A stretch of DNA of 64,000 nucleotides, from positions 791,988 through 855,987 of the forward strand of contig NOWV01000017.1 of assembly GCA_003344405.1 (NCBI GenBank), given 5' to 3'. The notes beneath the pieces are model-generated. The model was given only the letters and a program-made list of their open reading frames with translations. It made no database searches and was not told the DNA's origin. Positions 1-11,447 of this stretch are shown here, piece by piece; position 1 is the stretch's first letter; the number at the start of each line of letters is the position of its first letter. The position numbers were made by a program, and so were the translations under genes. The DNA comes from Trichoplax sp. H2 (taxonomy: Eukaryota; Placozoa; Uniplacotomia; Trichoplacea).

Positions 1-1440
1 AAAAAGATATGTTTCAAGCTAGTTACATCATATTCAAAATTTATTATTGTACCTCTTTTTTAGTATTTTCGCGCAGTAATTGTGTTCTTCTCTTGAGATA
101 CAATGTTCCTATAATTTGGTACAGTATGTTAGTAGCTGTTTCATACATTGCTGATTTTCTTGATATAACAGAGCATAAAGTAGAGAAAGATTGTGAGATG
201 TTTATAATTCTCATACTGTCAGTACTTGGATAATATTATCAAGCCAATACTGGCGTATAGAAGGGATATCGTTTTATAAAGATTCTAACAGTTCAATTGT
301 AAATTACAGTATATCTTTAAATGCATGGAATAAAAACGAAGATGTATTCAATATTCATAAGTTAAAGGATGTAATTGAAATATGATAATTGTATTGTAAA
401 CTTCATCAACTTACACTTACGAGTATAAATACTCCTATATACTGTTGTGATTGGTTTTAATACATTATACAAGTTCGTGGGCAACAAAAAGTCTGTGATT
501 TCTTTCTATGTTGTTTGGACCGGATCGGCAATCAGGTTATACTCTAGAATGATTCATTTTCATGGCTGTGGAGATATCTTTGCAAAGTAGCCTTGTCATA
601 TTTCGTAAATTAGTGATATAGTAAAACCATTTAGTAATTAGATACTTTTACTACCTCTCCATTAATTAATTAGAACTATTAAAAAACACGCGTATAAGTT
701 GATTTATTTACTAATTTGGACAGAAAATACGTATACAATTCACTAGATCAAATGTCGATAGACCAAGACACGATACTATATCGTCAAATTACTCTATTCA
801 AATATGAGCTACTTCTAGCTACAGTATATCGGTAGTCAAAGAGAAATTTGTCATTGGATACTTTCGTTAACCGAGATGTAATTGCTTGATGGTAGAGTAG
901 AAGCAGATTCCGATACTGTACGTTGTTCGATGTAGTCAGCTACTAGTAAGTACAGTACGAGTATATATCTTGTAGGTGATAACTAAGCTTTACACATTCG
1001 TATCCTTGCAATCCGGATTGATATAATTAATATAATACATTACAATTAGATATACATGAAATAACGGAATCAGTCCTAGGAAGATGGATCATCCATCACT
1101 TTATTTATTACAAGCATGACTATTCTGCTTAATGCAATCAATGATGTCCGTGAAGATGGCACTTGCCGTTGTCATTTGTACTCATGGCCGTGTAGAAGAA
1201 ATGATCATTTGCAAGAGAGAATATTTCTTGGAAAACGATGATCAAAATTATTTCCAAGATGGCTAATTTCTAAATCAATTCACTTACTTATTCGTGGACT
1301 ATTCGCTGTCCTACACATGCTATAATGCGAATCAAAAGCCGCAATTTGCTGTGCTATATTCATGATTGATTTGACGACGGAGTAACCATGTTGTGCTTTG
1401 AGCCAAAACTGGAGATTTTGGCTCTTTCACTTTAGCTTGG

Positions 1441-1622
1441 CCACTGTACATGTACAGTAGAAGTTTACTGTGTTCAGTATATTATCACACACTAACTGGT
1501 ACGGTACTGTATGGAGCAGCGCACCATACGGTACGAGCAGTTCAGTCAGTACTGTGTACAATACAGTACAATTTAGCATGTACTGTACACTGTATACTGT
1601 ACACTGTACAGTACTGTACGGG
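1441..1622. repeat. GTAC-palindrome cluster 1
   Basis: This is a dense run of short self-complementary units built on GTAC, such as TACTGTACAGTA, ACTGTACACTGTA and GGTACGGTACTGTA. Because the units are palindromic, both strands read alike and many alternative hairpins are possible. Open frames of 75 and 115 codons on the two strands here are by-products of the repeat. The cluster sits directly before the 158-bp tandem repeat. Similar clusters occur at 11.5, 24.6, 32.4, 39.0 and 41.6 kb. Confidence 0.85.
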
Positions 1623-1653
1623 TTACCCAAGATACTACGGTAGCTCTCGGACA

Positions 1654-2122
1654 TCTTGTTTCGGGATTTACTGGAAGATTAGATTTATGAAGGTGGCACA
1701 GCAATCGACCAGAAGACTGGCTAAAGTAAAACATATTTCAATTAGCAATATCCTATCAGTACAGTACAATCGAAAACGAATAAGAAAGTGTTGTTGAGAC
1801 TCAATTCTTCATCATGTTTCGGGATTTACTGGAAGATTATGATTTATGAAGGTGGCACAGCAATCGACCAAAGGGCTGGCTAAAGTAAAACATATTTCAA
1901 TTAGCAATATCCTATCAGTATAGTACAATCGAAAACGAATAAGAAAGTGTTGTTGAGACCCAATTCTTCATCATGTTTCGGGATTTACTGGAAGATTATG
2001 ATTTATGAAGGTGGCACAGCAATCGACCAGAAGGACTGGCTAAAGTAAAACATATTTCCATTGGCAATATCCTATCAGTACAGTACAATCGAAAACGAAT
2101 AAGAAAGTGTTGTTGACTCAAT
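1654..2122. repeat. Three-copy tandem repeat, period 158-159 bp
   Basis: Three near-identical head-to-tail copies can be followed by the shared word TCGGGATTTACTGGAAGA, which starts near 1661, 1819 and 1978. Each copy continues through GAAGGTGGCACAGCAATCGA and AACGAATAAGAAAGTGTTG. Divergence between copies is only a few substitutions and one-base indels, so the amplification looks recent. Each copy contains one CAGTACAGTACAATC or close variant, which links it to the GTAC repeat family. A nearly identical 19-20 base word occurs in a WDR90 intron near 17541. Confidence 0.92.
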
Positions 2123-2481
2123 TCTATTCTTGCGGAAGCGTGCACGTTCTACTCTTAAGTCTATAACAAAAGCTGGAATCTTCCGTTTTCTGATGGTGGA
2201 TGAAACTGATCTTTAGAAGGCAAATAGCTCATCAGTAATAACACTATCAAATTCTCTCCGGTCCAATGTTATCATGCAACACTGGTATTTACAGTTTAAT
2301 GAAAATTTACTTCTCGACAAGATAAGGAGAAAGCTAAATCTACAAATCTTCTCCCTGAACCGCGTAGAAGGGCACTAAAATCTATCCAAGAAACACTTTA
2401 GAACACTTCTCCCTGATTCCCAGTGATTTGCACGGTATTGACTTTGTGCTAAACATTAAATTTAAGAATTTCATTCAGGGA

Positions 2482-2715
2482 GGTCACAAAACGGCTTTGC
2501 AACGAGATAACGTAATGTACGATTAGTAAGTCAATTCCCCGAGCCATATATCAGGGAATAATATCTGCACTATCAGGAACACTTCTTCCTCTATTAACAG
2601 GCAGCACAAAGACTAACTACGATTCATGAACTATTGTAAAGGATATATAAATGCGGTATACCGCATAATATAATTCCGTTCTTAAAATTAGTGCTCAACA
2701 TAAAATACGAGGCAG
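2482..2715. repeat. Dispersed repeat, copy A
   Basis: This stretch has two segments that both recur near 42.6-42.85 kb. Segment S1 (about 2482-2606) starts GTCACAAAACGGCTTTGCAA and includes ATATCTGCACTATCA. Segment S2 (about 2612-2715) starts CTAACTACGATTCATGAACT and ends AAAATACGAGGC. S2 matches the other locus in the same orientation and S1 matches it in reverse complement, so one locus has been rearranged. Neither copy has an intact reading frame. It is probably an old mobile-element remnant of unknown class. Confidence 0.7.
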
Positions 2716-2884
2716 GCCTCATAGTAAGATTATCTTTGAAGGCATTCAATGAGTTAGAAGCTAACTTTACCTACTGCTACCCAATGAAGACAATAGTATT
2801 TACGAACATAGATATCTAATAACTAGTGCAAAATAATCAGATTGCAATCGTAATATCACGGAACATTTTTATGATCATCTACTA

Positions 2885-2960
2885 TTAGAAAGTTACAATC
2901 ACAGGGATTCGAACCGTGAATAGATTATTCTTAATTCCCTAATTTAACTATTTATCTCAG
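2885..2960 (-). other. tRNA T-arm-like sequence
   Basis: On the minus strand GGTTCGAATCC (the internal B-box consensus of tRNA genes) lies at about 2910-2920, flanked by a mostly paired stem (CACGG / CCCTG, one mismatch). I could not find a matching A box or acceptor stem, so this is at most a decayed tRNA or tRNA-derived SINE end. Confidence 0.25.
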
Positions 2961-5900
2961 AACACGTATATATATCACTATTACAACAAGCTAGTGCTAT
3001 ATTTGGTATATCTAAATTAGAAACAAATTAAATAAGGGTAAACCAACAGAATTATCCTAAAATATTTCTACTCTAATCTCGACAATACAGTATAAAACAC
3101 TGTAACAAGGGACATCTAAAATCCCTGCTTTATAGTGCGCTATGCTGAGCTTATATGTATGCATTTCTAAAATAGCTAGAAGTTATAATTAATTGGAATC
3201 GATAGCACCTATAAATCAGGTTGCAAATTTATATCGAAATACCTAATTTATCGATAATGCGAGATTTGAAGGACATAGAGATCTGATAACTAACACAAAA
3301 TAGCTTAAGCACAGTGTACCCATTTATGGAATTAATTTAGGCATAATATGCAGCCTACTACAGCTCAATCACATATTTCGTTACAAAACGTTTAAATTAA
3401 TTAATATGAACTTTCGCAATCTGAATAAGGCTATACTACTAAACACTAATTTCTGAAGATAATTGTAACATACAAATATTAGCAAAAATTGCCATATTGT
3501 GTACCTCCTTTTGTGTAATTCTATAATAGTGTTCACTATCGCGTCGCAAATAATAACTAATTATGGCTGCCAAGATGCATCCTCATACTGGTGCATTTTA
3601 ATAAAATAAACTATTCTGATAGGTTAAGGTTAAAATAGTAGGGTTTATTGCAACAGGCAGTCGATGAGATTCCATTCAGTGCTTCTACTCCCCATGACCT
3701 ACGCGAACAGATTCCAACACTATTGAAAGTTTATATTGTACGACATCAATATACTATAAACTTCCAACTTTTACCTCTAAAATTCTCTCGTCTCTAAACA
3801 GTTGGAAAGACAGCGGCAGGCATGCAATCACTCTAGTAGAAGTGTATAAACACGAAATAAGAAAGCCAAAAGCCAAAATGAGAAAAAAAAATGGAGGGTA
3901 TGGGATACAGACGGACAGGCGGTCTAACTCTTGTACTATACTGTACTAGTCAGTACTATATAGCAGCTAAAACACTCGTAGAGAATCTATACAAATGCAT
4001 AGTATCTGCTGGAACAAGTTCCACACAATAATTGCGTACGATTTATAGAGGACGATAATGGATACCGATCGTCATAACAACCATCTACTGGAGCTGGCTG
4101 GAGTCAAGGAGTCCTTCCCACTCTGATTTTAAATACTTTCAAGATCAAATTGGATTGAAAGGAGAAAAGATATCAGCCCCTTTTTTACTGAAGAGGATTC
4201 CGAACTTCTCATTCATTATCCCTCTTTCCCCCCCCCCATGCTATCCGCGAAGACACCATCCTATCCTAGGCTCGAATCCATAAATGACGGTGTAAGTAAA
4301 ATTGCCGGCGATAGCACAGTATAGAAAGCTGTTGTCGATACAAAATGACTCGATTGAATATTGAAATTAAGGCGTAAATGACTACTGTTGTGACAATACA
4401 GTGGATAGATCAATATCATTTAGTAATTTATACTTTAACTATAAGCAGTGACTTTAAAACTTCATAAACACCATTGCAATAGTCTATCATTTCGCTATTT
4501 TGAATCAATTGATCATGACCAAACGTAAATATCAATTCAATTATGACAATTTATTTTAATACTAGTGTAGGGAAAAATAATCGATCGCTTTTCTAAACTA
4601 ATCATAATATAAAGATACAGGATATGCAAATGAAAGGCTGATGATGCTTGAAATCGACCGATAATGTATTATGATAGGAATCCAATTAGTCGATTGACGT
4701 TCGATTGAAAATGGAATGCGACTATAATCAATCTATTCTTGGACAACGATTAATCATAATTTGATAGGGTAACTTGACACACTTTTGCATACTCGAAAAG
4801 TACAACGTAATGGCAGCCAATGAATTCATACTTTAACTATCTTATAGACATGACGCTTAGAATAAGTATGTGTATAATCTTCTCTTGTTCTAATCAGGTG
4901 CAATCATCACATACCAGTACTATCTTACAAACGCTATGTGTAAGAATACATGGATATGATCATCTCTTGTTATGGAATGCAATGACAACCAAGTAATGGA
5001 TAAATTGCTACCTTATAGATACTGCACGTATGTGTAGAATAATATTTAAATGTCCAAGTTGATTTGGTGGACGTCATTTTCCTACAATGAAAGACAGTTC
5101 AATATCAATATGCAAGAATTTGATCCATATTCGCTTTCATCGCTACAGTATCCCTCATACAGGAAAACAACTTAAATAGAATAAAATTCAATCAAGTTAA
5201 CCGCCCATTCGCTAGTACATTGATTTTTATAATATTGAAAACAGTCAATACCCATTGTGAGCCAACCGAAACTATGCGTAGACATTATAAATTGAGAGAT
5301 CATTTTCAAAACCCCATCACAGCGTTAGTAGAGATAGAGAGAGAGAAAATAAATACAATTTTAGAACCAAATGGATCAAGTTCTTGCTATGTCTACTACG
5401 ATAATATAGGCTGATTTCTCAATGATATTCTCCTACGATCACTCTATTACTATTTAACATAAATATGATTTTAATTTTCAATAGATAGTGAATGCTTTGT
5501 ATTATAGTTGACAAATTCCTATTACCGATAGTGATTAATGCTATATTAATCATGTTGATCATCAATCTACTGTAACTTGAAGAAAAGAAAAATTTACACT
5601 GTTTATGTAAAATCATTAGTAAGATGGATATGACAAATCGATACAGAAAATGTTGAGTAGGGCTTAGTTTAAACTACTCATCCATAATTCAGTTTGACTT
5701 AATCCGATAAATTGTCTAGCATTTTAATCTTTAGCTAAGCATTGATTAAAATGTTCATTACAAGTAAATAACGATTACTTAAGCAGACTGTTCACTATTT
5801 GATGTCTTTGAAGATGGCCAACATCAAGTGCAAACTCGTGAATGGAGTAAAAATCCTTAAAATTTTGAGACCGCTACAATAAATTTTCTTGATCTTCAAT

Positions 5901-7777
5901 TACATCTACGTACGGTAATTTCATCGTTATTTACTCGTCATGAACTTTTCAATGGTATTGATTAAGCTTTACACCCTAACTTCGAACATACCCGAAGAAT
6001 AAATTAAAGTCTCTTCCCTTTTTTCTCTCGGTAGTGTAATCAATTTTGACAACTTTAAAGTACTCATGGATTGAAGTTTATTTCCTAACATTTTTTCAGC
6101 TGTGATATTATCCGCTAGGGAACTAATTTATAATTATTCTGTTAGTAGACAATAAATTAAAATAGACTAGAATACGCTCTAGTATACGGCATTAAATCAT
6201 AGTATATAAATGATAATTTTAGCGGAAAATTTTCCCTAATAAGTTGTAACAACTCTTTAAGCATTGAATCAAGTATAAGCCAATTAATCATTTTCGATTA
6301 AGAGGGTATACCTTTATTTATTTCAATATCGTGGTAATAGAATATTGAAAGTCAACCGTGTGACTATAGGTTGCAGCAGTTTATTATTTTGATCTATTAT
6401 TTTTCCTGAATAAAATTAGATTACATTACACAACATAGGTTGTCTAAATAGACTTACTAATTCTTCCATTAAATCGTATCCATTTGATTACCAACTGTTT
6501 ATACCGTTGAACATTTGTAATTCTTTACTTTGTAATGAATGCTATTTACTCCTGTTACCTTATTCCTAAATACGAAAATGAGGAATATTACAAGTCCTAT
6601 TAGTTGAAGCATCATTGTGTGTAGATTAAATGATAGACATTCTAAAATACAAGATTAAGAATTGTATTAGCTATTAGTGGTCCCTAATTAATCAATTTCA
6701 ACCTAAGTTATCAAATCATATTATTACCTTCAAGGAATAATCTGCTTAGCTGACCATTTTATAGATCCTTCAAACAATTGGATTCTCCGTTGTCTGAAAT
6801 AATAACTGCTTCATACACCTTTGTATGATCTAATTCCAAGTTTTAGCATAGTAGAAAGTCGTTAGTATGAATGATCGCGGTTTGATAGCGTACAAATTTT
6901 GAGATTTAATTGTGAGACCCTATAGTAGTTGAAAATAGCAATGGCGAATATAGTTTATGAAGTAAAAGTGCGATACCAGGAACTATTAAATACTCTAATT
7001 TTAGATTATTTGCTTTCGTAAATTATTGCGATTCCACAGCTTTTAAGAAAAATATATGGTCAATTATTTTCAGCAATACTTGCTTGTTCTGAGATAGGAT
7101 AGGATCTCATTCTTTGCGTATAAATTTAAGTGTAGAATTCTTATTCTTATAGGCTGCTATTTACTAGAAATATTCGATCTACTAGATACATGCTTATTAT
7201 GAAATAACATTAAGATGATTGTGATATCATAAGTAAATCTTTAATTTTTGATTAAATTGTTTGCTGTTTATAATGACAACAGGTTCCAAATTTAAGTACT
7301 TGTGTGTGTTAAATATGATTCATGTCAATGTTAATAATATCAAATGACATCTATATACAGATCTTTTGTTTATCATAAAATAATATACGAAATCTAGGTC
7401 TAATTTTATTCCTCCTAGATTATGTATACAGAACGTTTGAAACAAGCTAATTCTTAAAAATTTTATGCACATAGGAATAGAATCAGATCCATCGATCGTA
7501 GGATTTGACAAACTCGATTGCCATAAACATTGTTATTCAAAGTTAATAACCTGTTACTTGTAGCGCAGTTAATTTCATCATCATTTTATGCTTTATTCAA
7601 CCGTTTTTAACTGATGCTATTTGAAGGTATGTACCACTAAAGCAAAACCATTAACTTATAGAAAGTGCTTATTTACTAACAGTAAATTATTTGAAATATC
7701 ATGTACGGCTATTATTCAATATTGAGTGAGACAATTAATCCTCATTTCTCCCGTTTTTCTCTTCATTCAGTAAAGTA

Positions 7778-7801
7778 ATGTCAAACATTCGCTATGTCTA
7801 G
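7778..7801 (+). promoter_or_regulatory. Overlapping upstream ORF before the Josephin start
   Basis: An ATG 16 bases before the Josephin start opens a seven-codon frame ending in TAG. The stop lies three bases past the main ATG, so the small frame overlaps the main start in a different frame. If the mRNA leader includes it, ribosomes would have to leak past it or reinitiate. The sequence TTCATTCAG ends just before it at 7770. That could be a 3' splice site, so leader structure decides whether this uORF exists. Confidence 0.4.
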
Positions 7802-8625
7802 CAATCCAAAAGCAGATGAGAATAACAAAAAAATTGAACGTTCACCTTATCATGAACGCCAGAGACAAGGTCTATGTGCGTTACATACGCTAAATTGTAT
7901 TTTTCAAGATGGTACATTTACCAAAAAAGATCTCGATAATATTTGTTTCGAATTATCTGACAAAAAGTGGTTCAATCCACATAAAAGTTATAGCGGGTTC
8001 TATGATGTCAACGTTATTATTTCAGCCTTACGAAAAAAGTCCTATTCCTTGATTTGGTTCGACAGAAGAAAGTATGATATATGCATATACTAGTGATAAT
8101 ATAAAAGAATGCTTATAATATTAAAATACGGTAATTAGTTGAAAGTTGATTGTGTTATTTTGAATAAGTTATCATACTATATTGCACAGTTACCAAATAT
8201 AGCAAAAATTGGGCAATACCATAATTTCTATTTAGTTATTGATATTAGTTATATTATATCAATGCTACCTAAAAAGCCGATATATTCCCTAACAACCTAT
8301 TTTTGGATGTATTACAACTAGGAAAATATCAAGTATAAATTTTAGCAACGTCTTCTCATTTGTTGTCAATACTTCAACTAATTTCAAACTATGTTGGTTG
8401 GTATTAAAATCTTATTGGAGCCATTGGTTTAGTATCCGTCAAATTGGTGATAATTACTACAATCTGGATTCGAAATTAACTCGTCCACAGCAAGTACAAA
8501 ATATTACAGATTTCTTGCAACCATATTCCATTAACCCAAATTGTCATATATTTCTTGTGGTTTCTGAGGATGTAGAAAAGGAGAAATCGTGGCTAATTGA
8601 TGATGAATCGACTACCTCAGATTAA
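7794..8625 (+). CDS. JOSD2: Josephin-domain deubiquitinase (JOSD1/2 type)
   Basis: The gene encodes a small cysteine protease that cleaves ubiquitin chains, of the stand-alone Josephin type (JOSD1/JOSD2) rather than ataxin-3. Two exons, 7794-8071 and 8346-8625, are joined by a GTATGA..TTTAG intron and give 185 aa, close to the usual length of about 190. The catalytic Cys28 lies in QRQGLCALHTLNCIFQD. The catalytic His119 lies in SHWFSIRQIG, and the third site is in YYNLDSKL (Asn132/Asp134). The motif YDVNVIISAL and the ending LLVV-like CHIFLVVSEDVE also fit. The join makes RRN-NVFSFVV, which aligns with the NVMGF region of the vertebrate proteins as I recall them. The symbol stands for the unduplicated ancestor of both vertebrate paralogues. 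A frame at 8139-8321 is intronic. Confidence 0.93.
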
Positions 8626-10434
8626 TTTATCACTTACTATACAGATATGGCAAATGATAAGGATAAGAGATTACTTACCTTGTAATGATTCAATGATATT
8701 AATCGTGAACTGATACAAATAATTTTATAAGCTGTAATAATTCAAGGGATACATGTACCTAATATTGCTGCAATTATGTATTATACAGAAAACTTATATA
8801 TGATAGGATGTTCTACAGCGTATAGTAACTGCTTTGACTTCTAAGTTTATCAAACGCTGAAAGTCAATAATGCTGTACGTAGTAATTTTGGGGGTAAATG
8901 TTTACCTTAACTTGAATCATAGATTAGATCAACTGACGAACAATTAATTTATAGCTTGCTTACTTATTGTATACTTATGGCGTGCTATATGATATATTTT
9001 AGTATTTACCATTATGGAACTAAATTTACCGTATCGTTACTTCTATGCTACATTTTTTCACTCGACAACTTATTCTGGAATTTAAGGTTTTAATAATATC
9101 TATTATAAGTATGTACAGTAATTCTAATTTCGATAAATAACAGAGACGGAGCGCGGTAATACGTGAAAAGTATTACATACTACGATGTACTGCACAGCAG
9201 ACGTCAGCGCTGCTCAACAGATTTTGCAGATCTCTGCTGTACAGTATATTTATACCTTAATACTATTTACTGTGCTTTCTACTTTATAACTAGTAAAATT
9301 TCTTAATTAGATTCCAATTGTACAATTCATGCATTTTACTAAAAGGATAATATCCGAAGATGATCGTGGCCAAGTAAGACGTTATTTTATTGTAAACTAA
9401 ACTTTATGAAAGTTAACTAATCCTAGAATAGCAACTTAATCCATTCGATTTCTTAAAGTATTCAATAAATCATATCATGAGTGTGATATGTTAACGGACG
9501 ACTAGATATATATATCTACTTAGTTCCTTCATTATAATATAATTAGAGGGATGTTTATTGAAACTAGAATCTCTGATAATTAGTAAACATCAATAGTTTA
9601 AAGCCAATAATACCAGCATCGCTTAACTGGGGCTTACTTTTATTTAAAAGTATCAGTTATCTGTGCCCACTGTTATAAGATAGAAATTGATCACCAGACT
9701 GGACCAATAGTTGCTTTGAGATACGTTGATGGAATTCAGATCATTTTATCAGTAGCATACGAACAGTAGTAAGATAGCCAAGGTTACTACAACGTGTTAT
9801 CTTTAAGCTACATTAAGAATATTAGACACAGTAACAGGCAGTATAAGCGGCAGTAACGATAGCAGCAATTCATGTAGCATAGCAAATAGTATTCGTCATC
9901 GACTAATTTTTAAATAGGGCGGGATGATCTAGTTTAAGGAGAAAATTTTATTCATGAAATATCACAATTCCAAATACAATATCAATCGCCCTGACAAAAT
10001 TAATGACTTAAATTCTATGAATACCTACATATACGAGTTTGATCTCTAGAAGACATTTGCCTAACTTTAGACTATACATTCGTATGCAATAATATGGCAT
10101 GATGGCATTGAAAGTATTATTAGTACAGTAAGATCACACTTCGTATAAGCTCTGCTGTATCATCATTTTGCTAACTTGCATGTATACGAGAAGCCGGTTC
10201 TAAAAATTTTCAGATTTAAAATTTCTTAGTATAATACAGCAGCCTCAGTATTGCAGAGTTCTCCTAATTCATAAAGTTTAAAATTAGATAGGAGTTAAAC
10301 TGGCACGTCAGTGGACTGGTAGTTTGTACGATATTGTGCAGCAATGATGCTTGAACTCGTTACAGCATTATAACTTGGGTTTAGCTTAGAACATGTAGTA
10401 CAGTAGGTAAAATAAAATAATTGTATTAAGATGA
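8626..10434. other. Spacer between convergent genes
   Basis: This gap separates the 3' ends of the Josephin gene (+) and the Pkr1-like gene (-). It should hold both 3' UTRs, but I see no AATAAA close to either stop. One clear hairpin with GTAC-type arms lies at 9188-9246 and is listed separately. I see no coding sequence. Confidence 0.5.
9188..9246. repeat. Stem-loop with GTAC-type arms
   Basis: The left arm TACTGCACAGCAG (9188-9200) pairs with the right arm CTGCTGTACAGTA (9234-9246) with one mismatch in 13 and a 33-base loop. The arm carries the same TACTGTACAG core that builds the large GTAC clusters. It may be a single, unexpanded member of that repeat family. Confidence 0.7.
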
Positions 10435-11447
10435 TTAATCCTTTTTGTTATGATCCTCTTCGTTATGTTCCTGTGCACTTTCCATCTTTACTTTTTGGAT
10501 TTCAGCAAGAAACCTAAACGAAAAAGGGAATTGTAAATCAAATAATTTGTTAGTTATCACTTATATTAGACTAGCATGGATCTATGGTAAGATTATTCCG
10601 TATAATCATGCAATCCCTGTTAATACATGGCTTATAAAGTGGATGTATATAGGAACTGGCTTCGTTGATAACTTGGCTAAAGTACTGAGGAGTAGAGATA
10701 ATAATGATGAAAATAAATGGGCTTCACTTTCAAGCACCTGAAAGGTTTCTCAGTCTTTACATAGTAACTGTGATGAAGACTTTAAATCCAACTACTGCTT
10801 ACAGTTTAAGGTAGAATACTCTGGAATGTAAGTTACATCGTTCAGTACATCTTGCAAGTAAACTTAGTTTAAGTTGATTACTAAGGGTGAGCTATCACTA
10901 TTTCTAAATACTGTACCAGTAGTCATTAGTGCTTGGCTATGATGATTTTTAATATGCTGATCGATAGATATACTGCAAACAGTATAAGATATCTTATTAA
11001 TACGTCTAAATACGATTAATTACAATTAGTGGGCAATCAATACATTCGCAAGATTATGAAATATGAGTCATCATATGGTATCAACATAACTCTACATTAT
11101 ATTGACATGATGACCCATTTGGTAGCGTTATTATTACTCTATAATGCAGAGTAGCAATCGCAGACTTACCAATTTATTGAAATAATTAAGATAAAGGTTA
11201 GCGATCCTAGGATGATAAGGTGAATATTTAACTCCCATAACACCGCTAAAGTTATAAATAAAATTAACAGGATTACGAAGACGACGTTAATAAAAATGAC
11301 TACTTGAGAATTAACACCAGGTTGGAAAATATTATCAACAATTGGGCCAAAGAAACCCGAATTATCGCTACTAAGAGCTGCATCAGTATCATTATTACTT
11401 TTCGCCATATTATCATGGCTATTATCAACATTAGTATCGGTAGACAT
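10435..11447 (-). CDS. Pkr1-like two-helix ER membrane protein
   Basis: The gene has two exons, 11447-11170 and 10513-10435, with a GTAAGT donor. The acceptor splits the Trp codon of INW, and the product is 118 aa. An acidic, Asn-rich N-terminus (1-30) is followed by GFFGPIVDNIFQPG, a hydrophobic helix at about 49-70, a short polar turn (WELNIH), a second helix at about 74-92, the motif INWFLAEI (91-98) and a charged tail. A phenylalanine-rich segment ending PG, then two helices closed by INWF, is the pattern of fungal Pkr1, an ER factor for assembling the V-ATPase membrane sector. The family call is from motif memory and function is inferred. The frame runs upstream to 11540 without an ATG, so I chose the first in-frame ATG at 11447. 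Confidence 0.75.

Larger units (their letters stand above)
1..7777. other. Gene-free AT-rich spacer
   Basis: I find no open frame here that looks like a protein or that can be joined by splice sites into one. Frames of 60-115 codons are short and low in information, and the longest falls inside repeats. The spacer holds a GTAC-palindrome cluster, a three-copy 158-bp tandem repeat and one copy of a dispersed repeat, all listed separately. It also has a poly-C run near 4230-4238. The last part, about 5.2-7.7 kb, is plain AT-rich sequence upstream of the Josephin gene and shows nothing I can name. Confidence 0.6.

Noticed and set aside
1427-1797. Overlapping open frames of 75 and 115 codons on opposite strands
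   Set aside because: They run through the GTAC palindromes and the first tandem-repeat copy; the Cys/Val/Tyr-rich translation is what GTACTGTAC repeats produce.
8139-8321. Plus-strand frame between the two Josephin exons, first tried as a middle exon (QLPNIAKIG looked like the family's NLP segment)
   Set aside because: No splice phase fits it, while joining 8071 to 8346 restores the expected family sequence and length exactly.
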